From Acanthamoeba castellanii str. Neff (taxonomy: Eukaryota > Discosea > Longamoebia > Acanthamoebidae): a stretch of DNA of 64,000 nt. Of this stretch, positions 51,374 through 63,942 are shown piece by piece. Numbering within the stretch: the first letter of the stretch is position 1; each line of letters starts with the position of its first letter. The notes beneath the pieces are model-generated. The model worked only from the letters and a program-made list of their open reading frames with translations. It was not told the DNA's origin and did no database searches. Both the position numbers and the translations under genes were made by a program. The stretch lies in the NCBI RefSeq assembly GCF_000313135.1, contig NW_004457712.1:488557-552556 (forward strand), written 5' to 3'.

Positions 51374-54300
51374 TCAGCTGCCGCTCACGGGCGGAGGGAA
51401 GTCGCTGAGGAGGCCCTCGAGGAGCATCGTCTTCGTTCGGTTGATCTTGGCCGCGAAGGAGGGCGCGCAGTAGGCGGCCCGCTCGGCGTTGATCACTGAA
51501 CCGCACCACCAGCCACAGTCAGATGACATAACAAGATGACCCATCAGAGCTGTTAATTGGGGGGGGGAAGGCGTACGTTTGGTGAGGAGGAACTCGCGGA
51601 ACGCGGGTCCGTGGGCGAAGACGTATTCGTTGGGGTCGGGCAGGTGGGGCGTGCACCTCTTCACTCCCTCCTTGTACGTGGTGCCCACTCTGCCCCCATT
51701 GCGCACGCGCCACCACGAGACACAGTAAGTCAGGCGGATGCGCACAACACACGAATCTCGGCGATCCCATACCTGTAGGCCACCGCGCCGCTGGGCAGCT
51801 TGACGGGTTGCACGACGATGAAGACATCTGCAGAGTTGCGGAATGTAAAGGTGATGAGGTTGGGAGCTGGAAGCGGGGGGGGAGGCGGTACGGTTGAATT
51901 CGGATTTAATGGCGTTGGCCAGGTAGGGCGTGTTGCCGTCGGAGAAGATGAGCACGACGATGTCGTTGCCGAGGTGCCGCTTCCGCTCGAGCTGCTGGCG
52001 GTTCTTGTCGTCGTAGGGCAGGTACGTCGACACGTGGAACATCACTTCATAGTCTTCCCACGTTGTGTACACGCTGTGCGTGCCCGTCGCATTGACTGCA
52101 AGCACAGAAGAGCGAAGAAGAACGAAGGAGAGTTGAGCGAAGAGAAATAAGGGAGAAGGGGCGAGGCGGGAGGCGCACTGCGGACGTCGAGGCCCGCTCG
52201 GTACTGTGTCCACCCCTCGAGAGCAATCTTGTCACCGATCATCGAGAGAAAGTGCTCGAACGCTTCGCTCCCGTGTTCTGAACGCCCGCGACAGCACACA
52301 ATCAGCGCTTGGGAATTTGGGAAGGGAGTGCGTATGCGGCGGTGATGGTACGTACCGTTGGAGAACATGTCGGTCTCCCTGTACTGTCCCTCCTTGGCGT
52401 AGAGGATGCCAAACTTGTAGTTGGACACCACCTGCTTCAGCTCCATCTCGAGCAACTCCTCGGCCACCTTTTCCTGCGCGGTACGTGCCCCAGTTTTGTG
52501 TCAACAATCGAGCCAGGCTTCAAACGCGCGCTGAAGGGATGCGTGCCTGCGGGTCGAGTCGGTAAAAGTCGACCTGGCCCAAGAATTCAGGGCTTGTGCT
52601 TTGCAGCGCTCTGAGTAAGTAGCCGACACGAGAGGCATTGTTAGATAATCAAGTGCGCTTGTGTGCTTTGGCGCGTGCGGTGGCTGCGGCCGTACTTAAG
52701 GAGGCGCTTGCCTGGCGGTCTGCTGGCGCCCAGGAGTCGCTGGCTCCACGCTACGAGTGCCTGCTTCTCTCCCTGAACATAGCGAAACGATGGCATTGGC
52801 CGGCCTTCAGTTGATTGCCAGTGACCCTCCACGCGGTGGTGATCGTAGAAGGGCATATGTACGTATTTAGACCACACGAGGACGCGGAATCGCTGCGCCT
52901 TGGTCTTGAAAGAGGAGCTGTTGCTGTCGATGTTCTGTACAGCGGCATCGTCGGCTGCCACGTTGACCGGCGTTTTGAGGAGCGACACCACTAGCGGCCC
53001 TTCCGTCTTGTGCACCCCGCCAAAGTTGACATGGTCTGCTCAGCCACATCGTTCGGAGTTAAATCTTGGCCCGGTGTTCAGGGAGAGGGCAATGGGCGTA
53101 CGCTTGGAGTAAAAGAATCGGTTGTAGCTGCAGGCGTCGTAGATGGTTTCCTCCAGTCGCAGCTGCCGCGCGTCGATTTGGCACAGCTTCCAATGTGACC
53201 CGTTGGTGGGGCGAACGTGTGCCGACGAGGCATCGTTCTCGACCAGGTAGCCCGGGCAGACGATGACGATCGGTGCATTGTTCCTGTCGTAGGTTGCCAT
53301 CAGGGCTTCCGGCGATTGGGCGGTGGCATTAGGAACCAACCCCTCCGCGGCACCCTGGGCGAAGAAGCTGATCACACGACACACGACAACTTAGGCACAT
53401 ACTGGAAAGCCATAGGCGAGGTGGCGTACGTGGTGGGTCGAGTTTTGCGCCAACCGGCCTTGGAATCGGGGGAGCCTCCCTGGTCGGTAGGGCCACGGTA
53501 GAGCTCGGAGTTAAACGCGCGGTCGATCAGCTCATCGCTGAGGGACTTCTTGTGGACGGGCTGGATGATGGTCGTCCCGCCGAACTTGGCCGCCGTCGAC
53601 AAGATTCGGGAGCCCTTCTCCGCGGTCTGCGCCTCCATCCTCTGCAGCGTCTGCGACCTGCACTTGCCCACAACGGTACGTCAGCCCATTGTAGCGTGCG
53701 TGCGAGCGGCGAGTGTCGTGTTGTGCGGCACCTTCGGCGAAAGGTGTCGCCTGTCCAGCTGCCGGTGGTAGAGGGGAAGAGTGAGACCACAGCAGCTTCG
53801 CCGTTCTTCAAGGACTCCACGATCGTCGGGTGAGCCTTCACGAACACGGCAAACTCGATCGTAAAGCGCTGGTCCTGGGGACCAATCGTCAGTGAAACGG
53901 GCCAGTAACGTCAGTGTCGAGAGCGCAGGAATGTGTGGAAAGTGGGCGGTGCTCGTACGTCGGCGATACCCAGCTGGAAGTCGTCGGGGCAGAGGTCGCC
54001 GAAGCCGTCTCCGTACTTGAACACATGTCTCTGTGTGTTGACGAAAAGGAAGAGGTCGGCGTGGTCAGCGCCGACCGGCATGCAGGCGTCTGCGAGGCAG
54101 CACACTACAGCACCACGAACCTTGACCTGGTCCACCGAATAGGTCTGAGGGATCAGGAACGCCTGCCTTTCCACAGCGCCGCCTCCGCCGCCCGGCACCT
54201 GCACCTGCGACCGCGAGTGGTAGTATCATGATACGGCATTTTAATTCATCGGACGGCAAGAAAAGGCAACATTGTGGTGGTACGGACCTCGAGCTTGAAG

Positions 54301-55022
54301 TAGTGCTCGAACAGGCCAAGGGCGAGGGCCGAGTCGGGTTTGCGGAGCATGAGCCGACGTCGCCGCCGCTGCCGGGCGGCCTCGCGGTCGGCTTGGGCCT
54401 GTGGTTGGGTCCCCGGGGTCTGTTGTGTGGTTGGTGCCAAGGTGGGTGCTACCGAGTCTGTGGATGCTGCGGTCGGCACAACGCCAGAAGATGAAGAGGG
54501 AGATGAAAAGGGGGAGGTCTCCTCTACTTCGGCGGCCGGTTCGAGTTTGACTCCTGTCAGCGCCTCTTCCCCATCGCAGTCCCTATCGGACCTAAACGAG
54601 CCCTCGCGGCTGTTCCCATTGCTCCCGCCGCCCCCTTCTCCTACTCGCCCACTACTCGGTGCCGATAATAAAGTGGAGGAAGCGAGTGGTCGCGCTGTGG
54701 TAGCAGATGAAGAGGATGAAACTGTGGAAGATGAAGAGGAGGTGGCTGGTGGGGACTGCCAATCTGTGCCAAGCTCGGGAAAGAGCGAAGTCCAAGAAAA
54801 GGAAGGCTGGAGCTTCGGTGCTTCGTCCACGAGTAGTGCAGGCGGGGAGGGGGTCGTGGCGGAAGATGGAAGGGATGCGGCGTTCTTGGCACGACCGATT
54901 ACCACGGTGCCCCTGCGTCCGGTTTGGTGGTAGGAGGTGGAGAGCGAAAGCGAGCTGAGGTCGAACCCGCCGCGCTGCAGGTGCTCCTCCAGCGCCTGCA
55001 TGCTTTCCTCCTCTCTGTCCAT
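51374..55022 (-). CDS. Rap/Ran-GAP domain protein (Rap1GAP/SIPA1-like)
   Basis: The ATG at 55022 opens a long Ser/Thr/Pro-rich exon down to about 54288; about ten short exons follow to the TGA at 51376-51374. Conserved RapGAP sequence runs through the last third: VAEELLEMELKQVVSNYKFG, ILYAKEGQYRETDMFSN, EHGSEAFEHFLSMIGDKI, GTHSVYTTWEDYEVMFHVST, QLERKRHLGNDIVVLIFSDG (with the Asn-thumb Asn in GNDIV), VFIVVQPV, FREFLLTK and INAERAAYCAPSFAAKINRT. The Asn thumb supplies the residue missing in Rap, so Rap-GTP hydrolysis is expected. The middle (54200-52650) matches the family's preceding alpha/beta domain only loosely. Upstream, YFKLEV-like text follows a basic QRRRRRLMLRK patch. Exon borders in the middle are approximate. 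Confidence 0.85.
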
Positions 55023-55223
55023 GTTGATCTTCAACGGCGTTGTGCCTCTACTTCGTGTTCGCCTGCGGATGAAGAAGATAAGTCATAGAATGCTTGGAAT
55101 GCGCGGTGTTCGCCAATTTTCTTATCTATTTCTTCTCATTCCTTTTCCCCTTTGTCTGTGTAGCCTGCTTGATCGGCGTGTTTTCGTGAGCTGGCTGCTG
55201 AATCCATCAAGTAATCTTCCAAG
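55023..55223. promoter_or_regulatory. Divergent promoter between RapGAP and RagA
   Basis: 201 bp separate the two start codons. The sequence is mixed with a T-rich patch at about 55121-55160. No TATA box is obvious. Confidence 0.45.
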
Positions 55224-56677
55224 ATGATGAAAAAGAAGGTACTGCCCCTTTGTGGTGCGCCTGCATGATCTTGCGTTGTCTGGTTCTCGGATGCATGCCA
55301 GATTCGCGTGAATTGAAAAATTAATTTCTTCATTTATGCGGCAAAGGTTTTGTTGATGGGCAAGAGTGGGTCGGGTAAGACCTCCATGCGGTCTATCATC
55401 TTCGCCAACTACATCGCCCGCGACACAACGCGACTAGCGGCCACCAGTACGCCCTCAACAACCAAATTTGTCTTTTACTTACTTCATTCTTGATCATCAC
55501 TCACCTCATTGTGATTTGTTGCCTCACCCGATCTCCACGAACACAGTTGATGTTGAGCACTCGCACGTCCGGTTCCTCGGCAATCTGGCCCTCAATCTTT
55601 GGGATTGCGGCGGTCAGGAGGCATTCATGGAAAACTACTTTTCCAACCAAAGGGATCACATCTTCCGCAACGTTGAGGTTCTCATCTACGTGTTCGACGT
55701 CGAGAGCAGCTGCGCTGAGGTACTGCCAGACGGCTCATCTGCCAACGTCGTGAACTGTTCATCTCACATCTCTCGCCTTGTTTTTTATTGACGAGCAGAA
55801 GGACATGAAGTACTACCACTCCTGCCTCGACGCCATCCAACAGAACTCGCCCACTGCCAAGATCTTTTGTCTTATGCACAAGATGGATCTCGTGCCCGAA
55901 GATCAACGAGAAAAGGTGACGTCCTCCTTCCTCTTCCCCAGGTGTTCTCGCTCCTAACCTTCTTCCTTCTCGCATGCATCTCTCCGCAATCACAGACATT
56001 CGCACAGAAGGAGAGCGAGCTCAAGCAGGCATCTCTGCCGATGAATATCACGCTCTTCCCCACGTCGATCTGGGACGAGACCCTCTACAAGGCCTGGTCC
56101 TCGATTGTGTACGCGCTCATCCCCAACATCGACACCATCGAGAGGCGACTCCAGAAGTTCTGCTCCATCTGCGAGGCTGATGAAGTGGTGCTGTTCGAGC
56201 GCGCGACCTTCCTCGTCATCTCGCACGCCTCCTCGCGAAAGCACAAGGACGTCCACCGATTCGAAAAGATCAGTAACATCATCAAGCAGTTCAAGCTCAG
56301 CTGCAGGTTCGCTCGCTCCTTCTACTTCACTTTTTCCGTGTACATGACTGACGCTGATCTCGCAATGCAGTAAGTTTGGTTCTTACTTCTCTGACATGGA
56401 GGCGCGGAACTCTCACTTTGCCGCCTTCATCGACCTCTTCACGGAGAACACCTACATGATGGTCATCATGTCCGATCCCACCATTCGTACCTCTACCCCG
56501 TCCACCTCTCCATTCACCGCCATCTCACCTTCTACACCACTCACATCACGTGTGTGATCGTGCCGCGCGTTTCCTGAACCAGAATCAACAGCAACCCTCC
56601 TCAACATCAAGAACGCGAGCAAGCACTTCGAGAAGTACCTGCAGCACAACGATGGCACGCCAACCAGGAGCTTCTGA
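55224..56677 (+). CDS. ragA: RagA/Gtr1-type GTPase
   Basis: Seven exons (55224-55238, 55347-55446, 55547-55719, 55799-55915, 55996-56306, 56371-56486, 56583-56677) give 308 aa, near human RagA (313). P-loop: [20 protein letters not shown]. Then [48 protein letters not shown] and [12 protein letters not shown]. The C-terminal roadblock-like part has [33 protein letters not shown] sequence, [20 protein letters not shown] and [20 protein letters not shown]. It is almost colinear with animal RagA/B. Rag heterodimers bring TORC1 to the lysosome when amino acids are present. Two Met codons open the gene (55224 and 55227). It is transcribed divergently from RapGAP. Confidence 0.96.
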
Positions 56678-56960
56678 TCCAGGAGAGAAACCCACAGCCC
56701 CACATCACGCTTCAATAACACCACCAACCACAACTACCGCACTTATGGAAACAGATTGTTTGGACAATTGCATCGTACCAGCCCGTGCACACGTATTTAT
56801 AAAGACCCTTCTGGCTTATTCTCCTTGCTTGCCGTTGGTTTATTTATTTATTTATTTATATTATTTGTTGCCAAAAGGAAAATCAACAAAAACAATTTTA
56901 TTTCATTTTTCAAACGTTCACCAAACGCGCAGCTTGGCGCAAGAGCCACAAGGAGCAGCA

Positions 56961-58270
56961 ATGGAGCAGCCTCACCACGTTACGGATCTGGTTGGTGTCG
57001 CGCCGGATTCAGATCCAGAGAACCAGGACGATGGACATGAACACGGAGGATGGATGGCCTTCGGGCACAGCGGCGGTGGGGAAGAACACGTAGTGGAGGG
57101 ACACAGCCAGGGCCAGCTGGGCGATGCAGAAATCGATCACGGAAATTTAGATGCGACCACCCCCGCCTTCGTGTTCTCGCACGATCCCAATCACGACGAT
57201 GCGCTCATGACAAATGACGATGATTCCGCGCACGAGGCGAAGCGGGCCGACATGACCAAGACCTTTTTCCAGGCCTTCTTCGACTACCCGACCATCAACG
57301 CGCAGGATTACCAAGTGCTCGTGGACGAGATCGATTTTCTCTACGACAACGTGGTGCCTCGACGATTCAGGCAGCGCAAGCAGGAGCGGGCCAAATACCG
57401 CCTGAACGAGCTGCGCGAGGCTCTTCAGCGGAGCAGCGATGAAGCGGCCGGCATCTTGCCGCCGCCTCCCCCGCCGGTGCCCGCTGACCACCACGGAGGC
57501 GTCCACGAAGCGCCGCCAGCGCCCCTCCCCGAGAAGTCGCGCAAGAGGCGCAAGATCGAGTTCGACAAGAAGGCCTGGACCAGGCGGGAGCGAACGAGAA
57601 GCTACTGGCTGGGTATGCGCGGACCCTTCTTCGCCGCCCACTCCGACGCGTTCCAGAAGCTGGAGAAGCTGGTCGGCCATTCGTTCCCGCACCTCAACGA
57701 CCAGTCGTTCCGTGCCGCCTGGGAGCGCGAAGTGGCCCGACGGCAGCATGCGGCGACCTTGCTCCTCTCCACGCCCAAGGCCAGCACCAGTAACAAGTCG
57801 ACGGTGAGCGGCGGCGGAGCGGCGCTGATCGGTTCATCACCTTCTTCGTCGTCTTCGGCTTTGCTCAAGCCAGCTGCGTCCTTCCCTGTCTACGACATGT
57901 GGCGCGACGCCGACCAGCCCTCCAACCCCAACGCCCCCCACCACTTTGTCCACTTCGTGTTCGACGTGCCGGGCGTCGTGGAGGAGCCCAAGTTCACCTT
58001 CAGCAAGGCCACCCGCAAGTGGCAGCTCGAGGGTACCCCTTCTTGCCGTGCCGCGCCGCTTCGTTTGTCACTGTCATTGACATTGTCGGTGTGGTGTGTG
58101 GTGTAGGAACGCGATCAAGTCCGGGAGTGCACTACCTGACGCAGCTGCGAGCCGCCGGGCAGTTCGTGGTCCGCGGCACGCTTCCTGCGAGCGTCGACGT
58201 TAACGCCGTTCCCAAATCCTCCTTCGGCAACGGTGTCCTCCACATCACCATCGCCGACCATGTCGAATAA
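56961..58270 (+). CDS. Hsp20/CS-like fold protein with acidic N-terminus
   Basis: Exons 56961-58032 and 58107-58270 give 411 aa. Residues 1-95 are acidic and His/Gly-rich. Residues ~96-160 are helical (FFQAFFDYPTINAQDYQVLV, then RRFRQRKQERAKYRLNELRE). A Pro run and a basic nuclear-localisation-like KSRKRRKIEF follow, then an aromatic-rich stretch. The C-terminal ~90 residues look like an alpha-crystallin/CS beta sandwich: HFVHFVFDVPGVVEEPKFTF near its start, FVVRGTLPASVDVNAV, and the closing GNGVLHITIADHVE, which parallels the small-heat-shock-protein ENGVL motif. The whole architecture is not one I know. A nuclear role is plausible from the basic patch only. Confidence 0.6.
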
Positions 58271-58272
58271 GG

Positions 58273-58292
58273 CGGTGGAGGTGCATCCACCG
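58273..58292. repeat. 3'-flank hairpin directly after the Hsp20-like gene
   Basis: CGGTGGA (58273-58279) pairs with TCCACCG (58286-58292) over a 6-nt loop, starting 2 nt after the stop codon. Confidence 0.55.
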
Positions 58293-58496
58293 AATACATT
58301 CTTCAATTTGAAGACGTACTCCCGGCCGTACACGGCCCTTCAGTCTGGAAGTTGACGCGTACATGAAGTAGTTGCGAAGGAAGTAGTAGCGTCCTGCTTT
58401 TGTCCAGTGGGCTGCGCACACTAACAGATGACGCGATGCCAGCTCAGCTTTGCCGTTGTTTTATTTTTGTGCTTTTTTATCAACTTTCTGCTGAAG

Positions 58497-59067
58497 ATGG
58501 GCTGGCTGTCTCACATCTACGAGGCCGAGTACATTTTTCCTGACGACGCACAAGCGGTACTGTATCCTCCTGCTTCCCTCACTTGCCGCTAATAGCGCGG
58601 TTGGGGGGGGGGGAGTGAAGGATGCCATACGGGCTGCCATAGTGGAGGCACTCGAGAGCACACCACGCTATGCACACATCACGGCCGAGGCGGAGCTGCA
58701 ACACCTCTTCCAACGGCACGGCGACCAGCACTCAGTCAGGCACGCCTACCACGATCACGAGGTCGCAAACGCCGAGCTCACCGTCTACGTAAGTATTGCG
58801 TGTCGCATCCTTCTCTCCTGTGCTGGCTCAGGCCTGAGACGGTTGGTGATGTGGCTGCAGGGCACGCACTCGACCAAGGTGTTCAAGTTCGTGGACGATC
58901 TGGCGTTCACGTTCGCCACTGTGGACGGCAAGACGGTGGTGCACACGCTCAGCATCTCGCGAATAGGGCAGGGCGACATGTTTCAGAACCGAAAGAACAT
59001 CAGCATCATCATGGACACTGTCAACGCCAGGATGCCCTACGAACGCGTGGTCGTCTTGCAGAAGTGA
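58497..59067 (+). CDS. DUF1499-like small protein
   Basis: Exons 58497-58556, 58621-58788 and 58861-59067 give 144 aa. The C-terminal half (VFKFVDDLAFTFATVDGKTV, then ISRIGQGDMFQNRKNISIIM) follows the DUF1499 pattern of a D-F strand, a hydrophobic strand, SR-G-x-D and an N-R-x-x-I end. The N-terminus MGWLSHIYEAEYIFPDD is not a clear signal peptide. DUF1499 proteins have no established reaction. In intron 1 (58557-58620) a G11-12 run lies immediately before the acceptor GTGAAG, which has no polypyrimidine tract; the neighbouring exon still joins in phase. The gene stops 69 bp before the SKP1 start. Confidence 0.55.
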
Positions 59068-59136
59068 AGCGAACGGAACAAGGGCACTTATTTAGTTGTA
59101 TTTTTTTGCTATAAATTAATTGAAATAACAAGAAGG

Positions 59137-59747
59137 ATGTCGGTGCAGCTTGAGAGTTCAGATGGAGAGGTGGTCACGGTGCCCGCTGAGGTGGCTAAGA
59201 TGTCAGTTACGATAGCGCACATGCTGGAGGATGTGGACGTGATTTCCGACGATCCAGACGACCTGGGCAGCCCCATCCCCCTGCCCAACATCAACAGCGC
59301 CACCCTCGCCAAGGTGCTCGAGTACTGCTCGTGGCACCACGCCAACCCCAACCCTTCGGGCGATCAAAAGGGCGCAGATGGTGTGCTGGAGTGGGACCGC
59401 AAGTTCTGTGAGGTGGAGCAGGTCGTCTTGTACCGTCTCATCTTAGCTGCGGTACTTTCCCACTTTCGCCATCCACGAGGACCTCGTTTACTCAATCTCA
59501 TGTTCGTGCAGAACTATCTGGACATCAAGCCGCTTCTTGAGCTTGCATGTATGTACGCCCCTTCCGCCTCCTTTGGCTCACGGTGCTAACGGTTGTTGTG
59601 GGCACACCAGGCCGAACTGTGGGGCTCATGATCCGCGCATGCACGACAGCAGAAGAGATTCGACAAAAATTTGGCATCAAGGCAGATCTCACACCAGAAG
59701 AAGAAGAGGAGATCAAGAAGGAATATGCCTTCCTCAACGATTTGTAA
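59137..59747 (+). CDS. SKP1: SKP1, SCF ubiquitin-ligase adaptor
   Basis: Exons 59137-59451, 59512-59548 and 59611-59747 give 162 aa. The BTB/POZ-like N-domain has VQLESSDGEVVTVPAEVAKM and the family's PLPNINSATLAKVLEYCSWH. The C-domain has LILAANYLDIKPLLELACRT and the F-box-binding end EEIRQKFGIKADLTPEEEEE, then IKKEYAFLNDL. SKP1 bridges cullin-1 to F-box proteins. The usual C-terminal WCxDK is replaced by YAFLNDL, so the terminal Trp is missing. Confidence 0.95.
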
Positions 59748-60119
59748 AGGCCCCCCAAAGGTCTCATCTGTACACACCGCCAACAACACTGGCATTCATT
59801 CATGCGAAACGATTCCCCTAAATCGTTTTTATCTTTATTTTCCTTGCTTGCTCGGGTGCTGTTGCGCGAATTTCGCTGCAGCGAAAATTGCTCAACGTGC
59901 TGGTGGGCTGGTCTTTTTCTCCCCTGTACATCATCATTATTTTGTCTTGCTGGGGCTAAGTCGCTTGGGTTAGATTGTCTTCCTCAAGCGCCAAGGAGGT
60001 AGAGCTCTTGCCCCCCTTCCCCGAGTTCTCAATTCGCATGGAGACGGCCTTGTGATGGATTTTTAATGGTATGGACATCTTTGAATTGACCACAGCCTCC
60101 CTTCAGGCCTCGCAGCAAG
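59748..60119. promoter_or_regulatory. Spacer: SKP1 3' flank and deubiquitinase 5' flank
   Basis: 372 bp without a supported exon. A perfect 16-bp palindrome TTTCGCTGCAGCGAAA sits at 59871-59886. The rest is mixed, with T-rich patches near 59827-59840. Confidence 0.4.
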
Positions 60120-63100
60120 ATGAGTGAACAGCAAGAGCAGCAACTTGAGGGTGGGACTACCGCACCAGTGCCCACCGACCTCTCCAACGAGGAGGCGCCC
60201 AAGGAGGTGGTGGAAACGTCAGTACAGCAAACGATGCAAATCGATCCTGCGCTTATCGTCGACGATGTAAATTACGAGAAGCGTTACGATGAGATGCAGA
60301 AGGAGCTGGAGCGAGGTACTTCACGCACACGCCACCTTATTACGCCCGCAGCTGCCACTCACGCAACCTGTACTTCAGAGTCTTTTGACCCAACGCAACA
60401 TCTCGCCCGCCTGGAGGGCGTTATGGCAAGCCTGCTAAGCGGCAACTGTGCACTCAGCCGCGAGCACCAGACCTTCTTCCTGCATAAGGGCCTTCCCACA
60501 GTCGTGAGGGTTCTCACCAGGCGCAGGTTAGCTGCTCTCTCTTTTTATTTTAAAAGTTTAAATTCAATCACACATTTTTTCATTCACTGCAATCAATTGG
60601 AGTAAGAAGATTGACCAGTTCCAACTTGTTAACCATACAGGTTCAAGGACAACGACGACCAGTTCCTGCGCACGAACGAGTTCTTCACGCGCGTGCTGGA
60701 CCTCATCATTGCCACGATGCCCGCAGACAACCTCGAACTGCTGGAAACGCTGAACCGTATCTTCGATGACAACCGCGCCTACTACTACCATCCCTACGAG
60801 AAAGAGGTAAGCAGCCTCCTTCCTCCCGTACGCGCTGCTCTCGGTTTCGACCGAAACGCTAACGCTCGATTTTGCCATCGCTAGGATCTGCTGTACGCCA
60901 GGCTCCAATCCCATAACGACGAGAATAAGGCCGAGAAGCCGCTGGAGAACTTCGCCGTACCGTCGGTATACGTCGCAAGCACTGGAAGGCTGCACTAAGT
61001 GTCCAGGACTGACGCGTTATGACGCCTATCCACCCCATTGCAGAAAACGATGCGCGCGTCCAGGTTCTTGGTGTACAACGTCAACTACTTCGCCAACAAG
61101 GGCGGTCTCAAGGCCATGGTGACACGAGTGAACAACACTGAGCCGCACCTCTCCGTCCCGCTCATCAAGCTGCACATCATGGCGTGGAACAAGGCAGAAC
61201 CACCTTCGCCCCTTTCTCCTCTCACTTTGGATGTCCAAAGCTAATGTGATCCCGCTCGACATCACAGATGCGGGAGTTCCTCATCCCGAGCCTGCAGAAG
61301 GCGTTCCTGCCACAGCTGGAGGTGATCTTCACGATCATGCTGGGGCTGGGCGATGAGGAGCTACGTACCGTCAAGAAGGAGGACGTCGAGGAGATCGTGC
61401 GGCACTTCGAGGCCATCCTCAAGGAGTACGCCTACACCGAGACCTGGGAGAAGTCGGAGAGGTTCTGCCTGGCATTTGCCCTCAAGTGCTTCCGCTCGAC
61501 CAACCTCGAAAAGCGGTACGTACCGTTAGTCCATACATGACCGACCCGAAGCTGACACACGCGTTTGCAACGGCCTACGCCTTCCCAGACTGCACGGCCT
61601 GTCCTACATCGAGGAGGCCATTTCGATGACGCAGAGAAGGAAGTACCAGCAATGGGACGACGGGATGTCCTACACCGGCTACACCAACCCTACGTACAGA
61701 GCGCCTCAGGTGGCCAGGTATGCCGCACAAAACAACATTTGCAGGGCTTGGCACTAGTACTGACCTGAGCAACTACTCACGGTGACCTGCGCGCACTCAA
61801 GGTGGATGGACAGCAAGTACCTGCTGGCGTGGATCCAGGAGAACCAAATCATCGAGCGCCTCTTCCAGTCCAAGCTGTCGGACATGCACCCGGAGCTCAT
61901 CAAGCGGTCCAAGAATCTGCTCAAGTTCATGGCGAGCGAGAAATTCCTGAATCAGGTATGATTATGCTCCGCCGCGTTCGCCCATGCAACAAATAGGTCC
62001 TCACAACAGGCCTTTCCCAATCACAGGGGCACCTGGATATGATGTGGAAGGCCACCGCCACACAGCACGCCGAGCCGGCGGTCTACGAAGTGCTGGGCGC
62101 CATTTCGAGCAATCTCTCGCCCGAGCACCAGAACTACCTGCTCCAACTGATCCACTCGATCCCGTTTGCCGAGTATTCCCCGCGCACGATCAACCTCATT
62201 GCACAGTTCCAAAATACCTACAGCTCTTACCCCTCATCCACCGAAATCAAGGTACGCGCCCCAGGCAAGGCTCCCACCACTAGTGGTGTGGGCATTGGTC
62301 TCACACCTGGCATTGCCATTGTCGTGATCGCCAGCTGCGCACCATGAATCTCCTGTGGCAAATTGTGCAAGACGATTCCAAGGTGGAGCAGTCGATCGCG
62401 GACGCGGCCTTGAGCCAACTCTGCAAGGTCGTCTCTGCGTACAACCTGCGAATCCACCGCAACATGCTCATCCAGATCTTCTGCGATCACATTCGCAACC
62501 GAGTGTCAGTGCACCAGTCCATCGTGCTTCTTCAGAAAGTGCTCCGTACGCAGTCCTTCTCCTTTCGTGTCTGCGCATTCTTCTTTCACATGGCGCTCAT
62601 CGATCGTGGTTTTTCCTTTGCAGAGGAGCACTATCACGACGACAAAGAGATGAGGACCATAAAGGGCACCGATAACTCGCGCCAGAAGGTGGTCAATGAG
62701 CTGAAGTCCGAGGTGGGCCTGGTGGACCTGCTCTTCCGCGAACTGGCCCTCTACAAGCAGGCCTGCGTTCGTCGGAGAGCCGAGATCCTGTCCACCGCCG
62801 CCGAAACTGGTAAAGTTTCCGTGACAGTTCTCATCGATGACACAATGGCAACAACCGGGCTAACTTAACGTCTTCTTCTTTAACAGGCGACGAGCGTCTG
62901 GCCGACGTCGATTGGAACACCGCGGTGCTGGAGGGACGCTACCCGCACCTGAAGCAGGTGTCGACACGTCTCGACTTCATCCGCTTCGTGTTCGACTATT
63001 CGATCGCTCGCCTGACCAAGGACAGGGCCGACATCATGTGGGAGTCCCTCGTACTCAACAGCATGTCCCGCGAGGAAGTGGAAACCACCTTGGGCTGGTT

Positions 63101-63942
63101 CTACAGGTATGCATTTTACTTTGCCATCTGCACCAAGGCATCGCACTAATCAACGCTCACGAACCCACGTGCAGAATATGCTCGAGCTTCTCGAAGCAGA
63201 ACTCCAACACCATCACGGGCGTGATGGTTGACAACTTCTTCGAGCACAGGCTGGGCAAGCTGGATGTGGCCTCGCTCTCGGGAATGGGATTCGACTGCTT
63301 CCGACGCTACTTCTGCTGCCTCAACTCACAGCACAGGAGCCTTAGGATGGAGGGACCCATCGACGACTTCCTGGTGCTCCAGTTCGACGGACTTCTCGGC
63401 CTTGACCAGCTGTGGAATGTGGCGCTGGGTTCGTCGGTGGAGGTGGTGTTCAAGGAATCCATGACCCTCCTCGTGGCTCTCTACCAGAAGGTGCGCATCG
63501 GTCACCCATCGTTTCATCGATGCCTACTTGCCGTCCTCACCGTGCCATGGCTCTTCCCTGTGTGCAGGTTGATGACACCAGACAGTTCAACGCTGTGCGC
63601 AAGTCGTTCGTGGACCGATGCATGGAGCGCCTGCAGCTGGCCCACCAGCAAATCACCCTGGGTGAGAACGTGCCCAACGCCCAGAACCAAATCGACAGGC
63701 TCATCTTCATGCTGAAGGTGCGTGCTCTTATCCCTCCTCTCCACCACCCTTGCTTCTTGCCACTGGTGTATTGATGGGTGGTGTCATTTCGCTTTTCATA
63801 GAACTTCCTCCAAGAAAGCAAGTTGAGAGACGAAAAGAAGAAAAAGGAAGGCGGGGCTGCCCCGGCTGCGGTGGGACCCATGCCCAAGCTCGAGCCCGTC
63901 GTCGCCGCGCCTCCGCCCAAAAACGTTCCCCAAGTGCGGAAG
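60120..63942 (+). CDS. USP9X/USP24/USP34-type giant deubiquitinase, N-terminal part
   Basis: The gene starts at 60120 and runs off the window; the last exon visible is 63802-63942, followed by a GTACT donor. About sixteen short exons encode helical, ARM-like repeats, with no catalytic UCH Cys or His box in this part. Family-like segments are FLRTNEFFTRVLDLIIATMP, KTMRASRFLVYNVNYFANKG, YLLAWIQENQIIERLFQSKL, PELIKRSKNLLKFMASEKFL, HLDMMWKATATQHAEPAVYE, LRTMNLLWQIVQDDSKVEQS, and WNTAVLEGRYPHLKQVSTRL. Their order matches the N-terminal half of USP9X-class enzymes, which remove ubiquitin from large substrate sets. The start is preceded by a Gln/Glu-rich leader (MSEQQEQQLEGG). The intron at 61194 appears to begin GC. 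Without the 3' part the catalytic assignment is inferred. Confidence 0.75.
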
